DNA of 64,000 nucleotides from Candidatus Thermochlorobacteriaceae bacterium (lineage in GTDB: Bacteria; Bacteroidota; Chlorobiia; Chlorobiales; Thermochlorobacteraceae): contig JAJUFC010000007.1 of the NCBI GenBank assembly GCA_029263855.1, forward strand, positions 1-64,000, read 5' to 3'. Shown here piece after piece: positions 43,759 through 52,787 of this stretch. The translations under genes and the position numbers were made by a program. The notes under the pieces are model-generated. The model was not told the DNA's origin. It saw only the letters and a program-made list of their open reading frames with translations, and did no database searches. Position 1 is the stretch's first letter. Each line of letters begins with the position of its first letter.

Positions 43759-44988
43759 TTACGATTTTGGTTTGAGCAATATCATCGTTTCAAGGTTCGG
43801 CGTTCCGGCGAACATATCGAGCGGAATTACTTGTTCAACACGATAGCCACAGCGATTCCATGCTTTGAGTTCGCGCGCAATTTCATCAACGCCGCAAAAA
43901 ATGTGAAGCACACGCATCGGCTTTCGCTCGGCTAAAAGTTCAATGACGCCTTTTTCTGTGCCTTGTCGAGGCGGGTCTAAAATCACGACTTCGTCCGCAA
44001 TCGGCGGCGGCAAACTGCGTTTGAGCGTTTCCGCCGTGATTCGCCTTGAAAGAAAGGTGCAGTTTGATTTTTTGAAATATGGCGCGTTCTCACGTGCAGA
44101 TTGAATCGAAACGCCTTCGGCGTCGATGCCAATCACTTCGGCGTAATGCTCCGCCAGCGAAAGTCCAAACATTCCGTAGCCGCAATACAAATCCAACAGC
44201 CGCTTGCCGTGCGGCTTGAGCATTTCTCCCGCTGTTTGAATCATCACAGGCAAGAGCGATTCATTGACTTGCGAAAATGCCGTCGGGTGATAACTGAACT
44301 TCTTGCCTAACACTTTCAAGAACAATCGCTCCGCACCGTAAAGCCGCTTGAACGGCACTTGCACATCAGGACGCTTTTGCTCGAAGGTATAACTCGAGCG
44401 CGTCGCATCTTGAAAAATGTATGCCGATACCACTTCAAGACTTTTGAGCGATTCAGAGAGCAATTTCAATTTGCGCACAATTTCGCCGTTCATCATATCG
44501 ACGTTGAAAATCACCGATGGCTCGTTGTAACTGCCGCGCACAATCACAAAATTCAAGTGTCGCGCAAGGGTTGAATACGCAGGCAGATTGAGTTTATCAG
44601 AAACGAAGCCATAAATTTTTTTGTGAGATTCAGGTTCTAATACCGATTCGTGATACTTGGCATCGGATTTTTGCTGCGCGTTTCCACCTACGAAAGAAAG
44701 GGCTACCCCTTTGCGGCTCACGAGCACGCGCCGCTTGGTCGTGGTTCGATAAAATCGCGGCAGTGGCGACGGCGCGATGGGTTCGGGCGCGCCGTCAATT
44801 CGGTTTGCTTTCCAAAATGCTTGGAGCGTTTCGTTTTTGAACCGAAGTTCGTCGTTGTATTCAAGCTCGGCAAAGGCTTCAATCGGCAGGGTCTGAAATG
44901 CTTTATCGGGAAAGGCTTTTTGGAGCAACTGCTCTGCAAAGGAGCGTTCCGTTTTGAGCGAAAGGGTTGAGAAGGCTTGTGATTTCAT
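43759..44988 (-). CDS. Class I SAM-dependent RNA methyltransferase (TrmA/RlmD-like)
   Basis: 409 residues from the ATG at 44988. The C-terminal half holds the uracil-5-methyltransferase pattern: LLDLYCGYGMFGLSLA (SAM loop), GIDAEGVSIQSARENA (acidic ribose contact), VVILDPPRQGTEKGV (DPPR motif) and the catalytic Cys in HIFCGVDEIARE. The N-terminal TRAM domain and the four-Cys iron-sulfur motif of RlmD are missing. The residue preceding GV differs from the usual CNP. An m5U tRNA or 23S rRNA target is likely; which one cannot be decided here. Confidence 0.88.
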   Translation of the reverse strand: MKSQAFSTLSLKTERSFAEQLLQKAFPDKAFQTLPIEAFAELEYNDELRFKNETLQAFWKANRIDGAPEPIAPSPLPRFYRTTTKRRVLVSRKGVALSFVGGNAQQKSDAKYHESVLEPESHKKIYGFVSDKLNLPAYSTLARHLNFVIVRGSYNEPSVIFNVDMMNGEIVRKLKLLSESLKSLEVVSAYIFQDATRSSYTFEQKRPDVQVPFKRLYGAERLFLKVLGKKFSYHPTAFSQVNESLLPVMIQTAGEMLKPHGKRLLDLYCGYGMFGLSLAEHYAEVIGIDAEGVSIQSARENAPYFKKSNCTFLSRRITAETLKRSLPPPIADEVVILDPPRQGTEKGVIELLAERKPMRVLHIFCGVDEIARELKAWNRCGYRVEQVIPLDMFAGTPNLETMILLKPKS

Positions 44989-45041
44989 TGCATAGATTTG
45001 AATCAAACGGCGTTATACGATGCGGCGCGAAAATCCGTATT

Positions 45042-45254
45042 TCACGAGGCGTTTTGGTCGTTTGATGGTGATTGTTCTTTTGGCACTTTGCGCCATGTTC
45101 GGGCTTCGACAACAAATTGCGCGATTTGCGATAGCCACATCAATTTTTCTTCGGGCGTGAATCGATGAAACTCCGTGTGCCCGTCGAAATCTTCGGGTTT
45201 CAGCGTGGCTAAAACGCGGTTAAACTCGTCTCGGTCAAATTTTTCCTCGCTCAT
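45042..45254 (-). CDS. Small hypothetical protein
   Basis: 70 residues from the ATG at 45254, favoured over an upstream start because its ATG overlaps the stop (ATGA) of a tiny upstream frame (45251-45310). It contains DFDGHTEFHRFTPEEKLMWLSQIAQFV. The phrase TPEEKL.WLSQ.A.F recurs in small proteins from Chlorobiota and Cyanobacteria next to nucleotidyltransferase-like or toxin-like genes. No membrane segment. No neighbour here looks like such a partner, and no function is claimed. Confidence 0.6.
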   Translation of the reverse strand: MSEEKFDRDEFNRVLATLKPEDFDGHTEFHRFTPEEKLMWLSQIAQFVVEARTWRKVPKEQSPSNDQNAS

Positions 45255-45310
45255 AACTGAACCTCTCGCTCCGTTAGTTCTTGCAAAATGTCTTTGAGAT
45301 GATTTTGCAT
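45251..45310 (-). other. Tiny frame (19 codons), maybe the leftover start of a lost gene
   Basis: ATG-QNHLKDILQELTEREVQL-TGA, overlapping the ATG of the 45042-45254 gene by four bases. The opening (a charged amphipathic helix) resembles the start of small nucleotidyltransferase-type proteins. Too short to call coding with any confidence. Confidence 0.25.
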
Positions 45311-45350
45311 CGTTTAACCTTGAAGGCATTCATTCGCTATCATCGTTGGA

Positions 45351-46223
45351 TTATCCTTTCCTCGCTAAAAGAATTCTCACGTGCCCCGAATAGTCTTTTT
45401 TGAGCGCGATGTTTTTGAACCCGCGTTGCGTGGCAATGCTTTTGACTTTTTCGCTACCGTCGGCGTGCAGTTCAAAGGCGATTAGTCCGTTTGGTTTCAG
45501 GAGCGTTTGCGCGTCGGCGCAGAGTTTTTCATAAAATTCAAACCCTGTTTGCGTAAAGAGTGCGCGTTCGGGTTCGCGCAAGAGTTCTTTTTGCACGCTC
45601 GCTTTTTCCGCCAATGGAATGTAAGGCGGGTTGGAGACGAGCGCGTCGAAGGGTTCGGCGAAGCGTTGCGCAAAGTCGGGCGCGAGCGCGTCGGCTTCAA
45701 GGAACGTGATTTGTTCCGACGTGCCTGTTTTTTCGGCGTTTTCTTTCGCCAACGCCAACGCTTCGGTCGAAATATCGACCGCCGTCAAGCGCGAGTCTTT
45801 GAGCGACTTGGCGAGCGCAATCGCGACGCACCCGCTTCCCGTTCCGACGTCCAAAATTCGCTTCGGTGAATCGTTTTTAGAAAGTTCGTTAATGACTTCC
45901 TCGACCAAGAGTTCCGTTTCAGGGCGCGGAATCAGCGCGCGTTTGTCGATTTTCAGCGGAATCCCGAAAAACTCCGTTTCGCCTAACAAGTATTGAAGCG
46001 GCTCACCGCTGAGGCGACGACGCACTAACTCGCGATACCGCTCGCGCTCTTTGGGCGAAACAGGACGGTCGAAGTTCAAATACAAATCGAACCGCTTCAT
46101 GCCCAAAACATGCGCCAGCATCCACTCCGCATTGAGTCGCGCTTCGTCAATGCCTTTTTGTTTGAGAAAATCTGCGCTCGTTTTCAGAAGCGAAACAACG
46201 TCCCAAAGTTTTTCTTCGGTCAT
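45351..46223 (-). CDS. prmC: Release-factor glutamine N5-methyltransferase
   Basis: 290 residues, normal PrmC/HemK length. N-terminal helical domain (LKTSADFLKQKGIDEARLNAEWMLAHVLG) followed by the SAM-binding domain: ILDVGTGSGCVAIALAK, AVDISTEALALAKENA and the substrate-Gln motif SNPPYIP. It methylates the GGQ glutamine of RF1 and RF2. The linker Y.LGETEFFG is family-typical. No prfA in the window. It converges downstream into a Uma2 gene, 8 bases away. Confidence 0.95.
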   Translation of the reverse strand: MTEEKLWDVVSLLKTSADFLKQKGIDEARLNAEWMLAHVLGMKRFDLYLNFDRPVSPKERERYRELVRRRLSGEPLQYLLGETEFFGIPLKIDKRALIPRPETELLVEEVINELSKNDSPKRILDVGTGSGCVAIALAKSLKDSRLTAVDISTEALALAKENAEKTGTSEQITFLEADALAPDFAQRFAEPFDALVSNPPYIPLAEKASVQKELLREPERALFTQTGFEFYEKLCADAQTLLKPNGLIAFELHADGSEKVKSIATQRGFKNIALKKDYSGHVRILLARKG

Positions 46224-46231
46224 AAACTTGA

Positions 46232-46810
46232 TTACTCAAAAAATTCTTGGACACTGCACTGAAAGCCTTTGAAGACTTCCCCGCCATCAATCATCTTGTC
46301 GCTCGTATAAACAACCGCCTTGATTTCTCCATCGCGCTTTTGATACGCCGTGATAGACTTTGATTTCATATCCGCTATCCAAACCAACCTTACGCCCGCG
46401 TTTAGCCACATGAGCATCTTTTCGTTTGTATCGCTCAAAGTCTCCGACGGCGATTGCACTTCCAACACAAAGTCAGGCACGACTTTGCCGAAGCCTTTTT
46501 CTTGCTCTTTATCACGCTCTTTGGCAGTGAAGGCAAAGTCAGGCGCAAGCACCGTCGTCGGCGTTTGCTCCACCACAAAGCCCGTCTCCGCCGCAAAGCA
46601 TGAGCCGAGATGATGCTGTTCAACGAACAAAGTGATTTTTGCGCCAATTTTCATGGCGACTTTTCCGTGGTTTCGGCTGGCGGGCGACATTTCTACGACC
46701 TTTCCCTTGATGAGGGTTACGTTTCGTCCTTGCGCAATCAATTCCGAAAGGTCATCTTCGGTGAGCAATCGGTCTTCGGCGGTCGCGACGCTCGTTTCGG
46801 CGTTGTTCAT
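46232..46810 (-). CDS. Uma2-family (DUF820) putative nuclease
   Basis: 192 residues from the ATG at 46810. Restriction-endonuclease-like fold of the Uma2/DUF820 family: LTEDDLSELIAQ, LIKGKVVEMSPASRNHG, VLAPDFAFTAKERD, PDFVLEVQSPSETLSDTNEKM and WLNAGVRLVWIADMKSK. The PDFVLEVQSPS motif is the family's E-x-x catalytic strand. Uma2 proteins are abundant in Cyanobacteria and Chlorobiota and are thought to be mobile or selfish, but no element boundaries are visible here. It diverges from the CobW-like gene. Confidence 0.9.
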   Translation of the reverse strand: MNNAETSVATAEDRLLTEDDLSELIAQGRNVTLIKGKVVEMSPASRNHGKVAMKIGAKITLFVEQHHLGSCFAAETGFVVEQTPTTVLAPDFAFTAKERDKEQEKGFGKVVPDFVLEVQSPSETLSDTNEKMLMWLNAGVRLVWIADMKSKSITAYQKRDGEIKAVVYTSDKMIDGGEVFKGFQCSVQEFFE

Positions 46811-46880
46811 TTTTGCGGTAAGTTCTTTTCGGTTAGATTGACGGAACAAAGTTTAATCACTTTTCAAGCGAATTAAAAAT

Positions 46881-47939
46881 ATGGATTTATCGGCACGCAT
46901 TGCAACAATACGCATTCCAGCCATCATTATCACGGGTTTTCTTGGAAGCGGGAAAACCACGCTCATCAAGCATTTGCTTGAAACGAGTTTGAGCGGCAAG
47001 AAGGTCGCGTTGATTGAAAACGAGATTGGCGAAGTTTCCGTTGACTCGGTGATTTTGAAAACGCAGAGCGTTGAAATTTCAGAATTGACCGCAGGCTGTA
47101 TGTGCTGCACGATTTCAGGCGATTTTCAAAACGCGGTTTCCGATATTCTCAAAGGCGTTTCGCCCGATGTGCTGTTGATTGAAACCACAGGTATTGCCAA
47201 TCCGCTCTCGATTTTCATGATGCTTGCCAATGATAGACGCTTGATTTTAGAAGCCATTATCACGGTTGCTGACGCGGAAAATCTTTGGCTACATCTTCAA
47301 GAAAATCTTGTGGCAGAAATTCAACTGACGATTTGCGATATGGTGGTTTTGAATAAAGTTGATGTTTGTTCCGAAGCGCAACTAAAAGCCGCCGAAAATT
47401 TAGTTCGGAAAATGAACGAGCGTGCGCCGATTTTCAAAGTCGTTCAAGGGAAAATTCCGCCCGAAGTGCTCTTTATTTCGTCGCCGAAAAATTTGCGTCA
47501 GGAGCACGAAGCATTTATGGCGGAACTGAAACAAAAGTACGACAAGGAAATTCACAAACGATTGCACGAAATAGAACATCATCACGCGCACGCGCACGAA
47601 CACCATCACGAGCACGGCTCGGAAAGTTATCACTTGGACATCGACCAAATCGAGACCTTCGCGCTTGAACTGCCGCATGAGTTTTCTCAACCGAAGTTCG
47701 AGGAATTTCTTTCCGACCTGCCGCGCCAATGCTATCGCGCCAAAGGGATTGTCAAGTTCGACACCATGCCCGCGCCCGGGATCTTCAACTTCGCTTCTGG
47801 TCGCTACACGTTTGAGTTTGATACATTGAAAGATGAAACGATTTCCCACAACACTTTGATTTTCATCGGCAAGCAGATTGGCAAACACAAATCGAACATT
47901 GAAGCCAAACTCGCGCTCTGCCAACAACTCAACCACTGA
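46881..47939 (+). CDS. CobW/G3E-family GTP-dependent metallochaperone
   Basis: 352 residues. N-terminal G3E GTPase: Walker A ITGFLGSGKTT, conserved Glu (IENEIGEVSVDS), metal-binding GCMCC at residues 72-76, Walker B LLIETTGIANP and the base-specificity loop VVLNKVDV. A His-rich insertion (HHHAHAHEHHHEH, about 233-245) separates the G domain from the C-terminal CobW domain. The CxCC plus His-rich region is the signature of COG0523 metal chaperones that hand Zn(II), Fe, Co or Ni to target enzymes. It heads the operon with the PD40/cytochrome and T9SS genes, so the target may be one of them. Confidence 0.93.
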   Translation: MDLSARIATIRIPAIIITGFLGSGKTTLIKHLLETSLSGKKVALIENEIGEVSVDSVILKTQSVEISELTAGCMCCTISGDFQNAVSDILKGVSPDVLLIETTGIANPLSIFMMLANDRRLILEAIITVADAENLWLHLQENLVAEIQLTICDMVVLNKVDVCSEAQLKAAENLVRKMNERAPIFKVVQGKIPPEVLFISSPKNLRQEHEAFMAELKQKYDKEIHKRLHEIEHHHAHAHEHHHEHGSESYHLDIDQIETFALELPHEFSQPKFEEFLSDLPRQCYRAKGIVKFDTMPAPGIFNFASGRYTFEFDTLKDETISHNTLIFIGKQIGKHKSNIEAKLALCQQLNH

Positions 47940-47953
47940 CCACACTGCCGTTC

Positions 47954-49960
47954 ATGAAGTTCGTTTTGATTGTGCTTTCGCTCATTCTACTCACGAGTTT
48001 TACGCCGTTGGAAGAGTTGCCGCCGATTGCCTTCGTCGCCCGCAATCCCGCGCCTGACGGGGTGATTTCGGGCATCGCGCCCAGCGGCAGAACGGCGAAG
48101 GTTGGCGGAAAACTTTTCGTGCGCGAGCGAAGCGGACGACTTCGCCAACTTGCGCCAACCTTTTACGACATCGCCGACCTTAGCGTCTCCTACGACGCCA
48201 AGCGTCTCGTCTTTTCAGGTCTGACGCACCCCGATAGCAGTTGGCGCATTTACGAAATCGGCATTGATGGCAGAAGCCTTCGCGCCATCACGAAAACCGA
48301 CCGCACCATCGACCTTTCTCGCTTCGGCGACCTTGCCAAAACCTTCGAACGCTACGACGACTTCGACCCGTGCTACATGGACAGTGAAAAAATCGTCTTT
48401 GCTTCCACACGCTACCCCTCACTGGCGCAACTTGGCGGCGTTAGAACGAGCAATCTTTTCGTCGTCAATACCGACGGCACAAACCTTCACCGAATCACAA
48501 CCGAGCGCAATAGTGCCGAAGAACCCACAATGGATTTGAGCGAAGGTCGTGTCGTCTTTTCGCGTTGGTGGCTTAACCTTGATTTGCCCAGCAATCAAAC
48601 CCAAGACGGACTGACGCGCACATCCGCACAAGCCCTGACCGACGACATCGGTAACATTTGGCACGCCATTACCGCAAAGCCTGACGGCGATGAACTCAAA
48701 CTCTACGCGGGCTTTGCACGCACTCGCGCTGGCTTACAAGCCTACAAGCCACGCCTCATGCACAACGGCGATATGCTCGCGATTTTTACTTCATCGCTCT
48801 CGATGCTTCATCGCTCCGATTCGGTTGTGATTCGTCGCTTCAAAAAAGGCGCAAGCATTCCGATGCTTCTCTCGCCTATTGATGCCGTTTCGGTTGATGC
48901 GGTCGAAGTTTCGCCTAACAAGATTCTTTACTCGCAACGCAAAGGCGGCACATTTGGACTTTACCTCACCGATTCGCTTGGCTCGTTTCACCGCAAAATT
49001 TTAGACTTGCCGAAAACGGACGAACTATGTGCCGTTGCACTCGTGCCGCGCCCTGTGCCGACACTCTTCAAAGACCAGTTAGACCTTGCCAACGACCAGC
49101 CGCCATTAGACGAACCAACCGATTACGCCGACTTGCACGCCTTCCGATTTGATTGCTTTAACATTTTTATGAACGGCAAAGTCGATGAACCCATACCTGA
49201 CGCGCCGAAAATTGTTCAAGGCGCGAAGGTTCGATTCTACATGAACATTCAGCGCAAAAACGCTGACGGCAAAGATGTCGCACTGCTCTTCAATGAACTG
49301 CCTGTTGATGAAGACGGCGGAATCCGCGTTCCGTCTGCGCCCGCCGAAGTGCCGCTTTTTGAGCAACTCGTTGACTCTCGCGGAAACTTGCTTGCGACGT
49401 CCAGCGGAAAGTTCGCCCACGTCGCAGGGCTGAACTCGGAGCGCAAAGGCGCAGGCACAAAATGCGTCGGTTGCCACACGGGGCACTCGTTGATTGAAGT
49501 GCCGATGAACAATGCGCTTTCGCAATGGTTTAATGCGGCGACTTCGGCGCACGCTTCAGCAAGTTCAGTTTGGGAAGAAAGCGGCATTCGCTACCATGCG
49601 GCGCGCGCGATTGATAGGCAGGTTGAACTCGGTCGCGATACTTCAATGTGGGTTTCCGCACCAAGCAAAGACGCATGGCTGAACCTTAAATGGGATATTC
49701 CGATTGTTGCGCGCGAAGTTGTCCTTTATCCGATTTCGAAAAAAAGTGTAATCGAAGCACATCGCACTGTGAAGAACGGACGAATTGCATTATTTTCCGA
49801 TTCCAAAAAAGTCAAAGAAATTGCTTTTGACGGTGAGCGACTTCTTCGACTTGAAGTTGGCGATATTCCAATTAACGAAATGACGGTGAGGCTGGAATCC
49901 GATTCGATTTCGCATTTCGGACTTGGCGAAATTGAAGTCATTGCCCGCCTGCTGTATTAA
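47954..49960 (+). CDS. Secreted PD40 propeller / cytochrome c protein (hydrazine-synthase-alpha-like family)
   Basis: 668 residues with a Sec signal peptide (MKFVLIVLSLILLTSFTP). Two PD40-like propeller segments (SWRIYEIGIDGRSLRAIT; NLFVVNTDGTNLHRIT) include DDFDPCYMDSEKIVFASTRY, a pattern of hydrazine-synthase-alpha-like proteins. A middle beta domain (LPVDEDGGIRVPSAPAEVPLF) leads to one haem c motif, CVGCH (Cys504, Cys507, His508), then a discoidin-like C-terminal domain (SQWFNAATSAHASASSVWEE). The name refers to homology only: other hzs genes are absent, so hydrazine synthesis is not claimed. No T9SS domain. Starts 14 bases after the CobW gene. Confidence 0.82.
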   Translation: MKFVLIVLSLILLTSFTPLEELPPIAFVARNPAPDGVISGIAPSGRTAKVGGKLFVRERSGRLRQLAPTFYDIADLSVSYDAKRLVFSGLTHPDSSWRIYEIGIDGRSLRAITKTDRTIDLSRFGDLAKTFERYDDFDPCYMDSEKIVFASTRYPSLAQLGGVRTSNLFVVNTDGTNLHRITTERNSAEEPTMDLSEGRVVFSRWWLNLDLPSNQTQDGLTRTSAQALTDDIGNIWHAITAKPDGDELKLYAGFARTRAGLQAYKPRLMHNGDMLAIFTSSLSMLHRSDSVVIRRFKKGASIPMLLSPIDAVSVDAVEVSPNKILYSQRKGGTFGLYLTDSLGSFHRKILDLPKTDELCAVALVPRPVPTLFKDQLDLANDQPPLDEPTDYADLHAFRFDCFNIFMNGKVDEPIPDAPKIVQGAKVRFYMNIQRKNADGKDVALLFNELPVDEDGGIRVPSAPAEVPLFEQLVDSRGNLLATSSGKFAHVAGLNSERKGAGTKCVGCHTGHSLIEVPMNNALSQWFNAATSAHASASSVWEESGIRYHAARAIDRQVELGRDTSMWVSAPSKDAWLNLKWDIPIVAREVVLYPISKKSVIEAHRTVKNGRIALFSDSKKVKEIAFDGERLLRLEVGDIPINEMTVRLESDSISHFGLGEIEVIARLLY

Positions 49961-49995
49961 ATTTTTTAATGCTAATCACAAACCAACAAAAAACG

Positions 49996-52767
49996 ATGAC
50001 CACCTTCTTACGCCTTTCTGTTCTGACGCTGTTCTTCTTCACCTCGCAAGCCCTTTTCGCACAATCACAAGGTTTTTACGATGTTCATTCTCCTGATGGA
50101 AACACGGTTTGGGCGACAGGCAACAGCGGAAGGGTCTTTCGTTCTGTTGATGGCGGCGCGACTTGGGCGCAATTCATTCTCGGCTCAAACGCGCTTCGGG
50201 CAGTGCGCGCGCTTGGCGCAACGGTCTGGGTCGCTGGCGATAGCGGCAAGGCGTATCGCTCAACCAATTTCGGCGAAACTTGGGAAACGCTCTCGCTTTC
50301 AAGCGCAACCACTCGTTTTACGGCACTTCAATTCATTAACGACCAAATCGGATTCCTCGTCGGCTCAAACGGCGTGATTCTCAAAACGACCAACGGCGGC
50401 TTGACTTGGGATTCCAAAACGCCCGCTTCGATTGAAAACTTCAACGCGCTGAGTTTCCGCGACGGTCAAGTCGGATTCGTGGTCGGAAACAACGGCAAAG
50501 TCCAACGCACCACCGACGGCGGCGAAACTTGGACGGAACTGAACAATCGCGACTGGGAAGGCAAAGACATTCTCTCCGTCAGCGCCAAAGGAAATTTGGT
50601 TTATCTGACGGGCAAAGATGGCTTGGCGTTCAAAAGCCTCGACAATGGAAATTCTTGGACAAAACTCAACTTCAAGACCGATTCGCGCTCCGATGTTACG
50701 GGCGTTTTTATTCAAAGTCCCGATACCGTCTTCTTCATTGGCGGCGGCGGGTTCATTCGCCGAACCACGAACCGCGATGCGTCTTACATTTGGGGCGAAC
50801 ATGAACTTTACGCGCCGCTATCACACATCTACATTTACAATCATCAAAAAGGTTGGGCGGTGAGCGACAAAAACAACGTCGTGCTTCGCACGAGCGACGG
50901 CGGCGCAACTTGGCAACTGCCCACAGGCACGACCCTCAACGCCGCGTGGGTTCAAACGCGCACTGGCTCTTTCATTGGCAACACGCTTGTTCATTCGCCG
51001 TTCAACAAGCGCGTCGTTTATGCCGCAGGCGGCGGCACGGTGATTCGTAGCAATGATTTAGGCGAAACTTGGACGCAAATCGCGACGATTCCCAACGCAT
51101 CGAGCATTCACTCGTTCTACGTCTCGCACTCCGATAGCAACACGTGGATTGCCGCCGTCGCGCGCAACCGCGTCGTGAAAACCACCGACGCAGGACAAAC
51201 TTGGACGACCACCATCACCGCAACTTACACGAACTACGGAATGCCGCTTGAAATGAGTCCCGATAATCCTGATGTTGTTTATTACGCGCCCGAAGCACAA
51301 GGCAGTTCACAAAACGCAAATGCGCGATTCTATCGCTCGCGCAATTTCGGCTCAACTTGGGACACGGTTTCCATCACGCAATTCCGAAGCCCGTGCGACG
51401 TGCAAATCGTGCGTGGCGACAGTTCCAACATTTTTTGGGTTGCCGATGGCATCACGGGAAGCGGTCAATCCCGACTTTGGCGTTCCTCCAATGAAGGCGT
51501 TACTTGGACGAACGTCTACACAGGCGTAGGCAGCGAAATGCCGATGCTTGCCAACAGCATTCACAATCCCAAACTCGGCTTTGTTACGCAATGGTCAAGT
51601 GGCGGCGTTCAACGCTCAACGGATTACGGCAAAACTTGGACGACGATTTCCACCGTCGGCTCGGCTTGGGGCGTCGATATTGCCAAAGACGACCCCAACG
51701 TGATGGTGTTCGGCGTGTATGGCGGCGGACAAAGTTACCTTTCGTTTAATCGCGGCGACAATTTCCGACAATCGGCGCTTTCAGGCTCGAACTCCGGATT
51801 CCTCTTCATCGACCGCGCCACCTTGCTTGCGAAACAAACCTCGCGCATCGCCAAACTTTCGGTTACTTACGCCGTCCCGACCAACAACGCGCAAACGCTA
51901 AACCTCACCTCCCCTTCTGCGAATGCGATTTTGAACTTTGGCTCGACTCAAACTATCGCTTGGACGTCAAGCAATATCCTTAACGCCAAAATCGAGTTTC
52001 AACCTGAAGCTGATAGCGCGTGGCAACTGATTGCCGATAATGTTCAAGGCTCGCTCGGTTCATTCAATTGGAGCGTGCCACCGATTCCAACTTCCAGTGC
52101 GCGAGTTCGTGTGAGCGACAATAGCGACGGCAATCCCGTTTCTACCAGCGGCATCTTCACGATTCGTGTTGCCTTGCTCAATGTTGTGCGTGATTCACTT
52201 TCGTTTGTCGTTTCTTCCGCACCCGTTTCCGACACGCTTCGCATCTTCAACAACGGCAACGGCACACTCGTGATTTCGGATATTCAAAATTCACTGCAAA
52301 GCAATCTTTCAGTTTCGCGGCGCACATTCTCGGTTCCGCCGCAATCGAGCGATACGATTACGGTTACAGCACTGCCCTCTGTTGCAGGCGTTTATCGCGA
52401 TACGCTCCGAATTATCAGCAATGCGCCAAACTCTCCTGAATTGATTCCTGTAAGCGTTCAAGTGCTTCTTTCTTCGGGCAAAGACCGTTTGCCGAATCAA
52501 CCCAAAGCATTTGCATTAGAACAGAATTATCCGAATCCGTTCAATCCGTCAACCCTGATTCGCTATCAAATTCCCACTGCCAGCGATGTGAAGCTAAGCG
52601 TTTATGATATGCTCGGCAGAGAAGTAGCCACGCTTGTCAATCAAGCACAAATGGCGGGACAATACAGCATTGTCTTCAATGCGCAATCGCTTTCCAGCGG
52701 CACATATTTTTATCGCCTCACCGCAGGCGAATTTACCAGCATCAAAAAAATGATGCTCGTTAAGTAA
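49996..52767 (+). CDS. T9SS-secreted YCF48/BNR beta-propeller protein
   Basis: 923 residues from the ATG at 49996 (signal peptide MTTFLRLSVLTLFFFTSQALFAQ). About twelve repeats of the Asp-box/YCF48 type (RVFRSVDGGATWAQ, KAYRSTNFGETWET, VILKTTNGGLTWDS, KVQRTTDGGETWTE) form one or two propellers. Next is an Ig-like domain (ASSNILNAKIEFQPEADSAW type), a DUF1573/ASH-like domain (LRIFNNGNGTLVISDIQ), and a type A T9SS domain (QNYPNPFNPSTLIRYQI ... IKKMMLVK). YCF48-like repeats occur in assembly factors for cofactor-containing complexes, which is suggestive next to a haem protein. Operon with its neighbours. Confidence 0.93.
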   Translation: MTTFLRLSVLTLFFFTSQALFAQSQGFYDVHSPDGNTVWATGNSGRVFRSVDGGATWAQFILGSNALRAVRALGATVWVAGDSGKAYRSTNFGETWETLSLSSATTRFTALQFINDQIGFLVGSNGVILKTTNGGLTWDSKTPASIENFNALSFRDGQVGFVVGNNGKVQRTTDGGETWTELNNRDWEGKDILSVSAKGNLVYLTGKDGLAFKSLDNGNSWTKLNFKTDSRSDVTGVFIQSPDTVFFIGGGGFIRRTTNRDASYIWGEHELYAPLSHIYIYNHQKGWAVSDKNNVVLRTSDGGATWQLPTGTTLNAAWVQTRTGSFIGNTLVHSPFNKRVVYAAGGGTVIRSNDLGETWTQIATIPNASSIHSFYVSHSDSNTWIAAVARNRVVKTTDAGQTWTTTITATYTNYGMPLEMSPDNPDVVYYAPEAQGSSQNANARFYRSRNFGSTWDTVSITQFRSPCDVQIVRGDSSNIFWVADGITGSGQSRLWRSSNEGVTWTNVYTGVGSEMPMLANSIHNPKLGFVTQWSSGGVQRSTDYGKTWTTISTVGSAWGVDIAKDDPNVMVFGVYGGGQSYLSFNRGDNFRQSALSGSNSGFLFIDRATLLAKQTSRIAKLSVTYAVPTNNAQTLNLTSPSANAILNFGSTQTIAWTSSNILNAKIEFQPEADSAWQLIADNVQGSLGSFNWSVPPIPTSSARVRVSDNSDGNPVSTSGIFTIRVALLNVVRDSLSFVVSSAPVSDTLRIFNNGNGTLVISDIQNSLQSNLSVSRRTFSVPPQSSDTITVTALPSVAGVYRDTLRIISNAPNSPELIPVSVQVLLSSGKDRLPNQPKAFALEQNYPNPFNPSTLIRYQIPTASDVKLSVYDMLGREVATLVNQAQMAGQYSIVFNAQSLSSGTYFYRLTAGEFTSIKKMMLVK

Positions 52768-52787
52768 CCAAAAAATCATTTAGCAGT

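Noticed and set aside
47954-49960. Hydrazine synthase and anammox metabolism
   Set aside because: Only a distant PD40/cytochrome relationship to hydrazine-synthase-alpha-like proteins is seen. No hzsB/C or hydrazine dehydrogenase genes, and the protein has just one CxxCH.
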